Part shown: piece after piece, positions 51,097-58,697 of the stretch
How positions within the stretch are numbered: the stretch's first letter is position 1
Layout of the letters: the number at the start of each line of letters is the position of its first letter
Translations under genes and position numbers: made by a program
The notes under the pieces: model-generated
What the model saw: only the letters and a program-made list of their open reading frames with translations
Databases searched by the model: none
Told to the model about the DNA's origin: nothing
NCBI GenBank assembly: GCA_905480285.1
Contig: CAJQPT010000118.1
Coordinates: 1-62,071 of the forward strand
Source: an uncultured bacterium
Lineage (GTDB): Bacteria; Planctomycetota; UBA1135; GCA-002686595
Direction: 5' to 3'
Length of the DNA: 62,071 nt

Positions 51097-51514
51097 GCTC
51101 GAGATCGACCTCATGGACGGAGAAGGAGAGATCCTCGAGACGACGGCCGAGGGTGAAGCTCTCGAGGTCCGGGTCGGCGACGGAGAGCTCCCGCCGACCG
51201 TCGAGGAGGCGCTCACCGGCCTCGAGGTGGGCGGCGCCCTCGACGTGACCTGCCCAGCCGGTGAGGCGTTCGGCCCCCACGACCCCCAGGCCATCGTCTC
51301 CGTTCCGCGCGAGGACTTCCCCGAAGACCTCCAGCTGGAGAAGGGAATCGCCGTGGCCGTCACGGTGGAGGACGATCAGGACGGCACAGCCGAGATCGAC
51401 GCGCTGATCATCGAGGTCAACCCGGACGCGGTGATCCTCGACGCGAACCACCCGCTCGCCGGCCAGCCCGCTCGCTTCCGGGCCCGGGTCCTGACCATCG
51501 ACGGGATGGGCTGA
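51065..51514 (+). CDS. FKBP-type peptidyl-prolyl isomerase (SlyD type)
   Basis: A 149-residue SlyD-like isomerase/chaperone. The FKBP strands LVELEIDLMDGEGEILETT and ALEVRVGDGELPPTVEEAL are followed by the insert-in-flap domain (GEAFGPHDPQAIVSVPREDF) and the characteristic DANHPLAGQPARFRARV. No histidine-rich metal-binding tail is present, unlike E. coli SlyD. It starts inside the speA 3' end (32-bp overlap, shifted frame), so translation of the two is likely linked. Convergent with the queuosine-precursor transporter gene 19 bp away. Confidence 0.92.
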   Translation: MTTIKQGSLVELEIDLMDGEGEILETTAEGEALEVRVGDGELPPTVEEALTGLEVGGALDVTCPAGEAFGPHDPQAIVSVPREDFPEDLQLEKGIAVAVTVEDDQDGTAEIDALIIEVNPDAVILDANHPLAGQPARFRARVLTIDGMG

Positions 51515-51533
51515 GGCCCGCCGGCCCCTCCGG

Positions 51534-52319
51534 TCAGGCGAGCGGCGCCTCGGCGCGGCTGGGGTCATGCTCGATGCCCAGCCACCTCTCGAGGCCCATG
51601 CGCGACGCGTAGATCAGGGGCGTATCGACCACGGCCAGGACCACCTTGACCAGGTAGTTGGCCGCGATGATCGCCATGATCGGCTCCCACTCGAGGCCCA
51701 GCCCGAAGCGCAGGAAGATCGAGTTGACGATGCTCGTGTCCACGAGCTGGCTGATCCAGGTGGAGCCGTTGTTGCGCAGCCAGAGGTGCTTGCCCCCGGT
51801 GACCCTCCACCAGAAGTGGTAGAGCTTCACGTCGAAGAGCTGGGCCACGAGGTACGCGGTCATCGAGGAGGCCAGCAGGACGCCCGGCGCCGAGAACGTC
51901 GCGTGGAACGCGTTCTGCATGCCGAGGTGGTCCTCGAAGCCGAAGCCCTCCACCATCCAGATCGGGGACGGGGGCAGGTGGATCGCGAGCTGGAGGATCC
52001 CGAGCATGAGGAAGCTCATGAGGAAGCCGGCCCAGACCATGAAGCGCGCCCGCTGATGGCCCCAGATTTCCGCGACCGTATCGGTCAGCAGGAAGGTCAC
52101 GGGGTAGGTGATGATCCCCGATGTCAATGTCACCGTTGGGCCGCCTGCGAGCCCCTCGAGGAACCCGGGGACGGGGAGCTGAAAGAGCTTGGTTCCGATC
52201 ACATTGGTGAGCACGAGGGTGACCACGAACAGGGACGAGAGCGCAGCGAAGGTCGCTTCCGCGCGGGTGAAGCGATTGGGCGCCGCCGGCTGGACGGGGT
52301 GGGATGATCTGGGCTCCAT
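51534..52319 (-). CDS. Queuosine precursor transporter, VUT/YhhQ family
   Basis: A 261-residue integral membrane protein with about six to seven helices (FAALSSLFVVTLVLTNVIGT, SGIITYPVTFLLTDTVAEIW, FMVWAGFLMSFLMLGILQLA, and others). The phrases TYPVTFLLTDTVAEIWG, AYLVAQLFDVKLYHFWWRVT and STWISQLVDTSIVNSIFLRF are near-diagnostic of the VUT (YhhQ, former DUF165) family, which imports preQ0/preQ1. ATG 52319 is chosen; the frame continues to 52382 into the divergent promoter region. No queuosine biosynthesis genes are seen in the window, and no preQ1 riboswitch is evident. Confidence 0.92.
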   Translation of the reverse strand: MEPRSSHPVQPAAPNRFTRAEATFAALSSLFVVTLVLTNVIGTKLFQLPVPGFLEGLAGGPTVTLTSGIITYPVTFLLTDTVAEIWGHQRARFMVWAGFLMSFLMLGILQLAIHLPPSPIWMVEGFGFEDHLGMQNAFHATFSAPGVLLASSMTAYLVAQLFDVKLYHFWWRVTGGKHLWLRNNGSTWISQLVDTSIVNSIFLRFGLGLEWEPIMAIIAANYLVKVVLAVVDTPLIYASRMGLERWLGIEHDPSRAEAPLA

Positions 52320-52403
52320 GACGTCATTCTGCGCACTCCGCGACGCTGGTTGGTAATCTCTCGGCCCGTTTCGGCGCTCCATACGCCGACAGGACAGAGC
52401 ACC

Positions 52404-52874
52404 ATGCAGGTCATCGAACAGCTGAAGAAGATGAAGGAGGAGCGCTTCCTCCAGATCTACGAGTCACTCGCGCAGGACGGCTTCGGCCCGCTGGACGGGG
52501 AGGTCGCCCAGGCCCTCAAGTTCCGGCCCCACGCGATCCGCAAGCTCCCCTTCGCCAAGCGGTCCAAGACGGCGCACTCGATCCTCGTGCGCGGCGGCAA
52601 CGCGGAGCTCTGCTACGAGCTCTTCGGCAGCTACCTCATGAAGAACGCGAAGGACATCGTCACCGACTTCCTCGACGGCACCGACGTCGAGCACGAGGAC
52701 GGGATGATCAAGAGCGTCGAGGAATCCAAGCCCGCCGCCGACAAGATCTCGAGCACGGTGGCGGACCTCGACGGGAAGTACGACCCCGCCGACGTGACGC
52801 TCTACCTCGCGCTCGCAGCCGAGCAGTGGCCCGGCGTGCCCGAGGTCGATTCGGTCTGGCGCATGCGCGCCTGA
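52404..52874 (+). CDS. Hypothetical protein, helical
   Basis: A 156-residue soluble protein with no known domain that I recognise. ATG 52404 follows AGGACAGAGCACC, a fair ribosome site; an upstream in-frame ATG/GTG at 52350 is less likely. The sequence is mostly helical and charged (IEQLKKMKEERFLQIYESLA, KTAHSILVRGGNAELCYELF, LMKNAKDIVTDFLDGTDVEH) and ends YDPADVTLYLALAAEQWPG. It looks like a real, conserved-type gene from its codon use and composition. Only 16 bp separate it from the DinB gene. No motif suggests a function. Confidence 0.72.
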   Translation: MQVIEQLKKMKEERFLQIYESLAQDGFGPLDGEVAQALKFRPHAIRKLPFAKRSKTAHSILVRGGNAELCYELFGSYLMKNAKDIVTDFLDGTDVEHEDGMIKSVEESKPAADKISSTVADLDGKYDPADVTLYLALAAEQWPGVPEVDSVWRMRA

Positions 52875-52890
52875 GACCGCGCAGGAGCCC

Positions 52891-53490
52891 ATGCGGACCG
52901 CGGACGCCCTCGCCGCTCTTCACGCTGACCTCGAGCGGCACCGTGAGGTGACGCTCAGGGACTGGAAGGCGCTGCCCGAGGGGACCCTCGAGCAGCGCCC
53001 CTCCTCGCGCGCGTGGAGCGCCGCGGACTGCCTCGAACACATCGGGCGGGCCAACGACATGTACCTCCACCACATGGAGAGGGCCGTGGCGCGCGCCGAG
53101 CAGCGCGGCCTGTCCCCCGTAGGTGAGTATCGCCCCGGCGCCCTGGGCCGCCGCATCTGCGCAGCCCTCGCGCCGACACCAGCGCGGGGCCACGCCGCCC
53201 CGCCGCGGATCCGCTTCAAGGGGCCGACCCTCGGCCGGTACGACCCGCTGCGAGACCCGGAGCAGATCCCGGTCGCTGCGACACTTCAGCGCTACGGGGC
53301 TCAGCTTGATCGCATGGTGAGACTCCTGGAGCGCTGCGAGGGGATTGACCTCCACGCGCGCTCGAACACGCTGCTCGGTCCGTTCCTCCGCCTGCGGATG
53401 GGCGACATGTGGTCGTACCTCGTCGCCCACACCGACCGTCACCTCGAGCAGGGCCTGCGCGCCGTCGAGATGGCGCGCGGCGAGGCCTGA
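52891..53490 (+). CDS. DinB-family protein (DinB_2 type)
   Basis: A 199-residue four-helix-bundle protein. The metal-ligand style motifs are WSAADCLEHIGRANDMYLHH near residue 42 and YLVAHTDRHLEQGLRAVEMA near the C-terminus, giving the three-histidine pattern of the DinB/YfiT-like superfamily. Members act as thiol-dependent transferases or hydrolases, with most of unknown substrate. It shares a transcript with the preceding hypothetical gene (16 bp apart). The following cytochrome gene starts 43 bp downstream. Confidence 0.82.
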   Translation: MRTADALAALHADLERHREVTLRDWKALPEGTLEQRPSSRAWSAADCLEHIGRANDMYLHHMERAVARAEQRGLSPVGEYRPGALGRRICAALAPTPARGHAAPPRIRFKGPTLGRYDPLRDPEQIPVAATLQRYGAQLDRMVRLLERCEGIDLHARSNTLLGPFLRLRMGDMWSYLVAHTDRHLEQGLRAVEMARGEA

Positions 53491-53533
53491 TCAGGGCAGC
53501 AAGCCCGGCGCTTCGGAGCTAATCTGGGGGCCC

Positions 53534-54655
53534 ATGGTCCTCCCCCGCATCGTCCTCACCGCAGCCGCCGTGGTCGCCGTCGCGACCGCGGTCCACGTGA
53601 GCACGGCCATGACGCCGACCGCCGAGCTCCCCGCCGGGCTCGCGGTGTCTGCGCGGCCAGCGCCCAAGAGCACCTCCGAGCTGTACGCCCTGCACTGCGC
53701 CCAGTGCCACGGCGAGCGCGGCGACGGCAACGGAGTCACCGAGCTGGAGCGGCCCGCGCGGAGCTTCGTTGAGGGCGGCTATATCTACGGCAACACCATC
53801 GCCGCGGTCACCCGGACGCTCAAGCGAGGCATCCCAGGGACGGCCATGCCGTCCTTCGCCGACTCCCTCACCGAACACGAGCGCAGCGTGCTCGCCCGGT
53901 ACGTGCTCGCTCTCGGTCCGGCGGGGACGGCGCCCACCGCGCAGGAGTGCCTCGCCGAGGCCGCGGATCGCCCCGAGGTCCTCGACGGGCCGTTGATGGC
54001 GCCCGGGCTCCCCGAGAGCGCCCCCACGGGTGACCTGGGCCTCCACCCCAGCCGGCTCATCAGGTTCCCCGAGGGGCCCTCGATCCAGTACGCCCGCGAC
54101 AACTGGAGCGTGGTCGCCATCCGAGCGGAGGGCGCGGTCTCCCGCGACGACTGGCGCCGCGGCGGCCGTTCGATCACGGCCCGCGGCGAGGTCCTCTGGC
54201 AGCCCCCCTCACCGGAGGCCGAGGACCCGGGCGCCCTCGCGGTCCGTGGGGAGGCCACTCCGCTCCCGAAGCGGCTGCGAAGGACCGAGCTCATGGGGCG
54301 CAGCATCCTCCAGCAGTTCAGCGTCACAGGGGCCGAGGGCGAGGCACGGTTGGAGGAGCAGGTGGCCATCGTGGCGGCCGGCGACGACGCGCTGATCCTG
54401 CGCGACCTCCAGCTCTCCGGTGACGAGAGCATCACCTTCCAGGGCTTCCCCGCCCCGGGCGGCAAGTTCAACCCGCCGGGCTCGGGAGACGGCGCCCGCG
54501 TCACCTCCGACGGCGTCGGCTTCACCGTGGTGGACACGCTGAACGAGGACGCCTCCGGTCCCCGGCAACGGACGGTCCTTTATCACCCGAAGAAGGGGCT
54601 GAGCTCCGGCGACGCGACCTCCATCGTCCGCGCCTTTCACAGGGGCGACCGGTGA
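53534..54655 (+). CDS. Secreted monohaem cytochrome c with C-terminal domain
   Basis: A 373-residue exported c-type cytochrome. The signal peptide is IVLTAAAVVAVATAVHVSTA. The haem site is C55-A-Q-C-H59 (YALHCAQCHGERGDGNG), with a likely axial methionine in GIPGTAMPSFADSLTEHERS. Residues about 150-373 form an ethylbenzene-dehydrogenase-like/haem-binding type region by layout (SIQYARDNWSVVAIRAEGAV, then GGKFNPPGSGD), though this is not certain. ATG 53534 gives a sensible signal peptide; the frame from 53345 is a shadow of the DinB gene. It overlaps the next gene by 4 bp (GTGA). Confidence 0.85.
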   Translation: MVLPRIVLTAAAVVAVATAVHVSTAMTPTAELPAGLAVSARPAPKSTSELYALHCAQCHGERGDGNGVTELERPARSFVEGGYIYGNTIAAVTRTLKRGIPGTAMPSFADSLTEHERSVLARYVLALGPAGTAPTAQECLAEAADRPEVLDGPLMAPGLPESAPTGDLGLHPSRLIRFPEGPSIQYARDNWSVVAIRAEGAVSRDDWRRGGRSITARGEVLWQPPSPEAEDPGALAVRGEATPLPKRLRRTELMGRSILQQFSVTGAEGEARLEEQVAIVAAGDDALILRDLQLSGDESITFQGFPAPGGKFNPPGSGDGARVTSDGVGFTVVDTLNEDASGPRQRTVLYHPKKGLSSGDATSIVRAFHRGDR

Positions 54656-55803
54656 CCTCGGGCCTCCCCCTCTTGGGACGGTTCGCGCTGGCCTCCGCCC
54701 TGATCTGGACCCCGGCCTGCAAGGTGCCCGACCTGCTCGAGCGGGCCCGGAGCCCCAGCGACGCCAACCTGGAGCCGCCCCCCACCGACGCCGTCCCCGA
54801 GGGCCCGCAAGCGGTGGATACCAACGACGGCGCGGACTGGATTCAGCTTGTCTCCGGCGAGTGGCTGCGCGGCGAACTCCTGCGAGTCCGGGACGACAGC
54901 CTCGACTTTGACAGCGACAAGCTCGACCTCCAGACGTTCGACCGGGACGACGTCACCAAGATCCACTCGGCCCAGACCGACTTCGTGGTGACCGACGACA
55001 ACCGCGTCTTCTCCGGGCGGCTGGTCATGGACGGGCAGAAGGTCTGGGTGGTGGGCGACAGGACGGTACAGATCGACCGGTCCGACCTGCTGGCCGTGGT
55101 GGCGGCCGGCGACAGTGACAAGGGGCGGCTGTCGGGGAGCCTGGACCTCGGCTTCGCCGCCAGGTCAGGCAACACCGACCAGGTCGACCTCACCGGCGGG
55201 GCGACCGTCCTCCTCGAGCGCGCGCGCTCCCGGGCCCAGGCGAAGTACTCGGGCGTGATCAGCACGGTCCAGGACGTGGAGACCGCCAACAACCACCGCC
55301 TGACCTCGACCCTCGACCTCTACCTGACGGAGCGGACCTTCGTGACGCTCCCGGGGATCGAGTTCTACCGGGACAAGGTCCAGAACATCGACCTGCGGAC
55401 CCGGCCTTACGCGGCGCTCGGCTACAAGGTGGTCGACACGCTGGACCAGAAGCTCCGGGTGAGCGCTGGCCCGGCCTATCAGAGCACCCGGCTCGACGCC
55501 GGGGCGACCAGCGAGGGCTCCACCCAGGACACCTTTGCCGGCGTGCTCTCGAGCGAGTTCGACTGGGACATCACGTCCAACATCGAGCTGAACTGGAACT
55601 ACAGCCTGACGGTCCCCTTCCCGGACACGGCGGCGAACAACCACAACATGGTGACGTCCCTCTCCGTCGACCTGACGGACGACCTCGAGCTCGACGTGTC
55701 CTTTGTCTGGGACCGGGTCAACGAGCCCGCCGCCAACGCGGACGGCGTGGTCCCGCTGCCCGACGACTTCAGGACGACGGTCGGGGTGAGCTGGACGTTC
55801 TGA
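54652..55803 (+). CDS. DUF481 outer-membrane protein with N-terminal extension
   Basis: A 383-residue protein. The N-terminus ends ALIWTPACKVPDLL, which could be a lipoprotein cleavage site (A-C-K) though the lipobox is weak. Residues about 40-160 (SGEWLRGELLRVRDDSLDFD, DKLDLQTFDRDDVTKIHSAQ) resemble small beta-barrel (SH3/Sm-like) repeats preceding DUF481. The DUF481 barrel runs from SGSLDLGFAARSGNTDQVDL to the terminal TTVGVSWTF. Start GTG 54652 overlaps the cytochrome stop. A paralogue without the extension is at 12724. Confidence 0.85.
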   Translation: MTSGLPLLGRFALASALIWTPACKVPDLLERARSPSDANLEPPPTDAVPEGPQAVDTNDGADWIQLVSGEWLRGELLRVRDDSLDFDSDKLDLQTFDRDDVTKIHSAQTDFVVTDDNRVFSGRLVMDGQKVWVVGDRTVQIDRSDLLAVVAAGDSDKGRLSGSLDLGFAARSGNTDQVDLTGGATVLLERARSRAQAKYSGVISTVQDVETANNHRLTSTLDLYLTERTFVTLPGIEFYRDKVQNIDLRTRPYAALGYKVVDTLDQKLRVSAGPAYQSTRLDAGATSEGSTQDTFAGVLSSEFDWDITSNIELNWNYSLTVPFPDTAANNHNMVTSLSVDLTDDLELDVSFVWDRVNEPAANADGVVPLPDDFRTTVGVSWTF

Positions 55804-55812
55804 GCGGCCGGC

Positions 55813-56382
55813 CTACTTCTCGCGCTCGAGGAAGTGGCCGTCGCGGGTGTCGACGCGGATGCGGGTCCCGATCTCCACGTAGGAAGGCACCTGCACCTTG
55901 AGCCCGGTGGCGCAGACCGCCGGCTTGAGCTGGGCCTGGGCGGTCGCCCCCTTGATCGAGGGGTCGCACTCGACCACGTCGAGGGCCACGCTAAGGGGCA
56001 GCTGGATCGAGACCACCAGGCCGTCGATGAGCACCGCCTGGATCCCCTCCATGCCGTCGCTGATGTAGAGCTCGTCCCCCGACATCTCATCGACGCCGAG
56101 GTCAAACTGCTCGTAGGACTCGTCGTCCATGAAGTACCAGCGCTTGCCGTCGTTGTAGAGGTACGACGCGCCGTGGCGCTCGAGGTCCACCTCGGCGAAC
56201 TTGTCCCCGCTGCGGATCGTGTCGTTGTAGATCTGACCCGTCTTCAGGTTGCGCAGCTTGGTCTTGAAGATGGTGTTGCCACCGCGGGCCGTGGGCGTCG
56301 AGACGGTGTAGTCGACGATGATGCACGGCTCGTCGCGGTGGACGACACAGAGACCCTTCTTGAAGTTCGTGGTATCAAGCAT
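55813..56382 (-). CDS. efp: Elongation factor P
   Basis: A 189-residue elongation factor P, which rescues ribosomes stalled on polyproline. The three-domain layout is complete, from MLDTTNFKKGLCVVHRDEPC through KLRNLKTGQIYNDTIRSGDK and YNDGKRWYFMDDESYEQFDL to a C-terminal PSYVEIGTRIRVDTRDGHFL. At the ribosome-facing loop where E. coli has K34, this protein has TARGGNT with R33 at the tip and Gly at 34-35, the loop pattern of EfpL/YeiP. No epmA, epmB or earP gene is in the window. The frame is open upstream to 56523, but ATG 56382 is the family start. Confidence 0.95.
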   Translation of the reverse strand: MLDTTNFKKGLCVVHRDEPCIIVDYTVSTPTARGGNTIFKTKLRNLKTGQIYNDTIRSGDKFAEVDLERHGASYLYNDGKRWYFMDDESYEQFDLGVDEMSGDELYISDGMEGIQAVLIDGLVVSIQLPLSVALDVVECDPSIKGATAQAQLKPAVCATGLKVQVPSYVEIGTRIRVDTRDGHFLEREK

Positions 56383-56392
56383 GGCGAGGATT

Positions 56393-57262
56393 CTACGGCC
56401 GGCCGGCCCGGGGCGGGCGGGGGCTGGGCTGACAACGGGTGCAGATGTGGGTGCCACGCTGCCCCACCACGAGCTTCTTGATGGTTCGCCCGCACGCCGT
56501 GCAGGGCTGTCCGTCCCGGCCATAGACCCGGAACAGGTGCTGATAGGAGCCCGGCTGCCCCTCCGGGGTCCTGTAGAAGGCGTCGAAGCTGGACCCCTCG
56601 CGCTCGATCGCGGCGGCGAGGGTGGACTGGATCGCGGCGTGCAGCCGCTCCACCCGCTCTCGCGGCACCCGGTCCGAGCGCCGCAGGGGGTGCAGCCCAG
56701 AGAGGAACAGGCTCTCGTCCACGTAAATGTTGCCGAGGCCTGCCACGAAGCCCTGGTCCAGGAGCAGGGGCTTCAGCGCCCGGCGCCTCGCCCTGAGGGC
56801 CGCCGCGAAGGCGTCCACCGTGAACTCCGGACCGAGGGGCTCCGGGCCCAGGGGCTCCAGGGCCGCGGCCCCCTCGGGGGCGAAGCGAAAGCGGCCGAAC
56901 TTGCGGACGTCGAGGAACCGCAGGCGGGTCCGCTGGCCCCCCCGACGATGCAGGTGTAGCTCCACCCGCTGATAGGGCTGAGGCGGCTCCTCCCAGGAGT
57001 CGGCCACAAGCCGGCCGGTCATGCGCAGGTGGCAGAGCAAGGCTCCGGCGGGCTCTCCGCCTCGCTCGAGGTCCATCACGACCCACTTCGCCCTGCGACG
57101 CACCGTTGCGATGGTCGCCCCACGAATCGCGCCCGCAAATTCATCGGGCGACGCCCCGCCAAGCGAGCGAACCCATTCGACGTCCGCCCCCAGAATCTCA
57201 CGCCCCTCGGCGTGGGGCCGGATCAGCGCGGCGGTGGTCTCGACCTCCGGAAGTTCAGGCAT
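56393..57262 (-). CDS. mutM: Formamidopyrimidine-DNA glycosylase
   Basis: A 289-residue Fpg/MutM enzyme that removes oxidised purines. It starts with the catalytic MPELPEVETT (P2, E3). The lysine region is RRAKWVVMDL, then LLCHLRMTGRL, FLDVRKFGRF, the helix-two-turn-helix LLLDQGFVAGLGNIYVDESL and a zinc finger CTACGRTIKKLVVGQRGTHI followed by CTRC. All four zinc cysteines are present. A duplicated EPLGPEPLGPE occurs in the middle. Ten bases separate it from efp on the same strand, suggesting a shared transcript. Confidence 0.96.
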   Translation of the reverse strand: MPELPEVETTAALIRPHAEGREILGADVEWVRSLGGASPDEFAGAIRGATIATVRRRAKWVVMDLERGGEPAGALLCHLRMTGRLVADSWEEPPQPYQRVELHLHRRGGQRTRLRFLDVRKFGRFRFAPEGAAALEPLGPEPLGPEFTVDAFAAALRARRRALKPLLLDQGFVAGLGNIYVDESLFLSGLHPLRRSDRVPRERVERLHAAIQSTLAAAIEREGSSFDAFYRTPEGQPGSYQHLFRVYGRDGQPCTACGRTIKKLVVGQRGTHICTRCQPSPRPPRAGRP

Positions 57263-57487
57263 TCAAGGAGTTTACCCTGACGGCACAGGAACCAACCAGG
57301 GGCAGCGGCCCCGTGTGGCCTGCCGGTTCCTGGCGCCGAAGAGGGCGCGGCAGCCCCCGCGGTGGGCATCAATCCGTCCAGGGCGCTCCCCGACCATCCC
57401 CAGAGTGACGGTTCAACGCACAAGTCCCGGCCCGATCCGGTCGATGGGGCCAGTACCGGAGAGAGAGCCGGCCCAACCCCCATCCCC

Positions 57488-57913
57488 ATGCGCGAGCCTT
57501 CCCTGGACCTTCCGAACTATCCCGAGCTGATCTCCAGCTGCAGGAGGGCCGCGGGCCTCTCGCAGGCGGAGCTCGCCGAGCGGGCCAACGTACGCCCGGC
57601 GATCATCAAGCTCTGGGAGAGTCCGAGCTACGAGGGCATCGACCTCTCCATCCTGCAGCGGGTCGCCCGCGCCACCGGGACCACGCTCAACCTCGGCTTC
57701 AGCCCGCAGGCAGCGACCCTGGTGTCCGCCGCCCCCGCCGCTCCCGCTGCCCCCGCCGCCCCGGGTAGCCTGCTGGAAGTGAACATCGGCGCCGCTCCCA
57801 CGGCAGAGCCCGCGGGTCAGCCGGAGGCCGAGCCAGCGACGCGACCTGCACGCCGCCGGCGCCGCACGCGCTCCCGCGCCTGGGACGCCCTCCTCGACCG
57901 CAAGGTGGCATGA
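57488..57913 (+). CDS. Small HTH (XRE-type) DNA-binding protein
   Basis: A 141-residue protein with a helix-turn-helix of the XRE family: LISSCRRAAGLSQAELAERA followed by NVRPAIIKLWE and LQRVARATGTTLNLGF. A low-complexity Ala/Pro linker (SAAPAAPAAPAAPGS) leads to a basic tail (RPARRRRRTRSRAWDALLDR). ATG 57488 starts just before the HTH; the frame from 57362 has no support. It could be a regulator of the neighbouring lipoprotein or a toxin-antitoxin-like antitoxin, but no toxin is seen. Its stop overlaps the next gene by ATGA. Confidence 0.78.
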   Translation: MREPSLDLPNYPELISSCRRAAGLSQAELAERANVRPAIIKLWESPSYEGIDLSILQRVARATGTTLNLGFSPQAATLVSAAPAAPAAPAAPGSLLEVNIGAAPTAEPAGQPEAEPATRPARRRRRTRSRAWDALLDRKVA

Positions 57914-58254
57914 GGCTCTCCCTTCTCGCCTCCATCATCGCGCTGCCGCTCCTCGGCGCCTGCATCACCGAGACCGAAGGCCGCGCCGGAACGTCCGCGT
58001 CCGTCCGCACCGAGGGCGTCATCGTCGTCGGCGACATCGACCAGGTCTGGTCCCGGACGAGCTCCATCGTCCGCAGCATGGCCAGCGGTCCGATCCAATC
58101 CGCAGGGCTGGAGCGGAGCCTCCGCACGGAGGTCCGTGGCCGCGAGGTGGTGACCTTCGTCGAGCCCTACGACGCCCGACGGACCGTGGTCCACGTGCGC
58201 TGCGAGGACCCTGCCATCGCCGAGCGGATCCGCATGCAGATCATGAGCTTCTGA
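57910..58254 (+). CDS. Small lipoprotein of unknown function
   Basis: A 114-residue protein with a canonical lipoprotein signal peptide (LLASIIALPLLGACITETEG, lipobox LLGAC). The mature part is short and alpha/beta (VVGDIDQVWSRTSSIVRSMA, GREVVTFVEPYDARRTVVHV). No known domain. It follows the HTH gene with an ATGA overlap, so the two are translated together. Its stop codon forms the base of the hairpin at 58252-58287. Confidence 0.75.
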   Translation: MRLSLLASIIALPLLGACITETEGRAGTSASVRTEGVIVVGDIDQVWSRTSSIVRSMASGPIQSAGLERSLRTEVRGREVVTFVEPYDARRTVVHVRCEDPAIAERIRMQIMSF

Positions 58255-58287
58255 GCTCGGCCGCCCCCGACCGAGGGGCCCAGCTCA
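58252..58287. terminator. Hairpin joining the stop codons of two convergent genes
   Basis: TGAGCT (58252-58257) pairs with AGCTCA (58282-58287), with inner GCCCC/GGGGC arms. The plus-strand lipoprotein stop TGA and the minus-strand Rieske stop (TCA on plus) are the outer three bases of each arm. No T-run follows, so terminator activity is uncertain. Confidence 0.45.
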
Positions 58288-58647
58288 GATGAAGACCTCG
58301 ACGTCATCGCCCTGCTGGCGCGTCTTGAACCGTCGCGCAGGCTTGCAGGCGACGCCCTGGGCCGCCCCCGTCACCGGGTCGAACAGGTAGCGATGCAGCG
58401 GACAGACCGCGTAGCGCCCCTTCTCCAGCGGGCCCGACTGGATCTGCCCGTCCGCGTGGGGGCAGCGCGAGTCCAGAGCGTGGATCTCGCCGTCCACCTT
58501 GCACAGGAGCAATCGCGTGCCCCCCGCGTGGGGGTCTCCGAGGTCGACGCTGCGCGCCTCGCCCTCGGCGACCTTGGCTCCGCCCTTCACGAGCACGGGC
58601 TTGCGGGAGAAGAGGTTCGAGATCCACTTGCCGACCATGGGTTCCAT
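58285..58647 (-). CDS. Rieske-type 2Fe-2S protein
   Basis: A 120-residue small Rieske ferredoxin. Ligands are C62 and H64 in SRCPHADGQIQ and C82 and H85 in AVCPLHRYLFDPVTG, the CxH...CxxH spacing of dioxygenase-type and nitrite-reductase small-subunit-type Rieske proteins. Preceding strands LLLCKVDGEIHALDS are typical. It has no signal peptide and no membrane helix, so a cytoplasmic electron carrier is likely. A partner enzyme is not encoded next to it. An alternative start is the ATG of MVGKWIS. Confidence 0.9.
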   Translation of the reverse strand: MEPMVGKWISNLFSRKPVLVKGGAKVAEGEARSVDLGDPHAGGTRLLLCKVDGEIHALDSRCPHADGQIQSGPLEKGRYAVCPLHRYLFDPVTGAAQGVACKPARRFKTRQQGDDVEVFI

Positions 58648-58697
58648 CGTACCCGTAGCGCGCCGACGATCCTCCGCGCGATAGGATCCCTGGTCCG

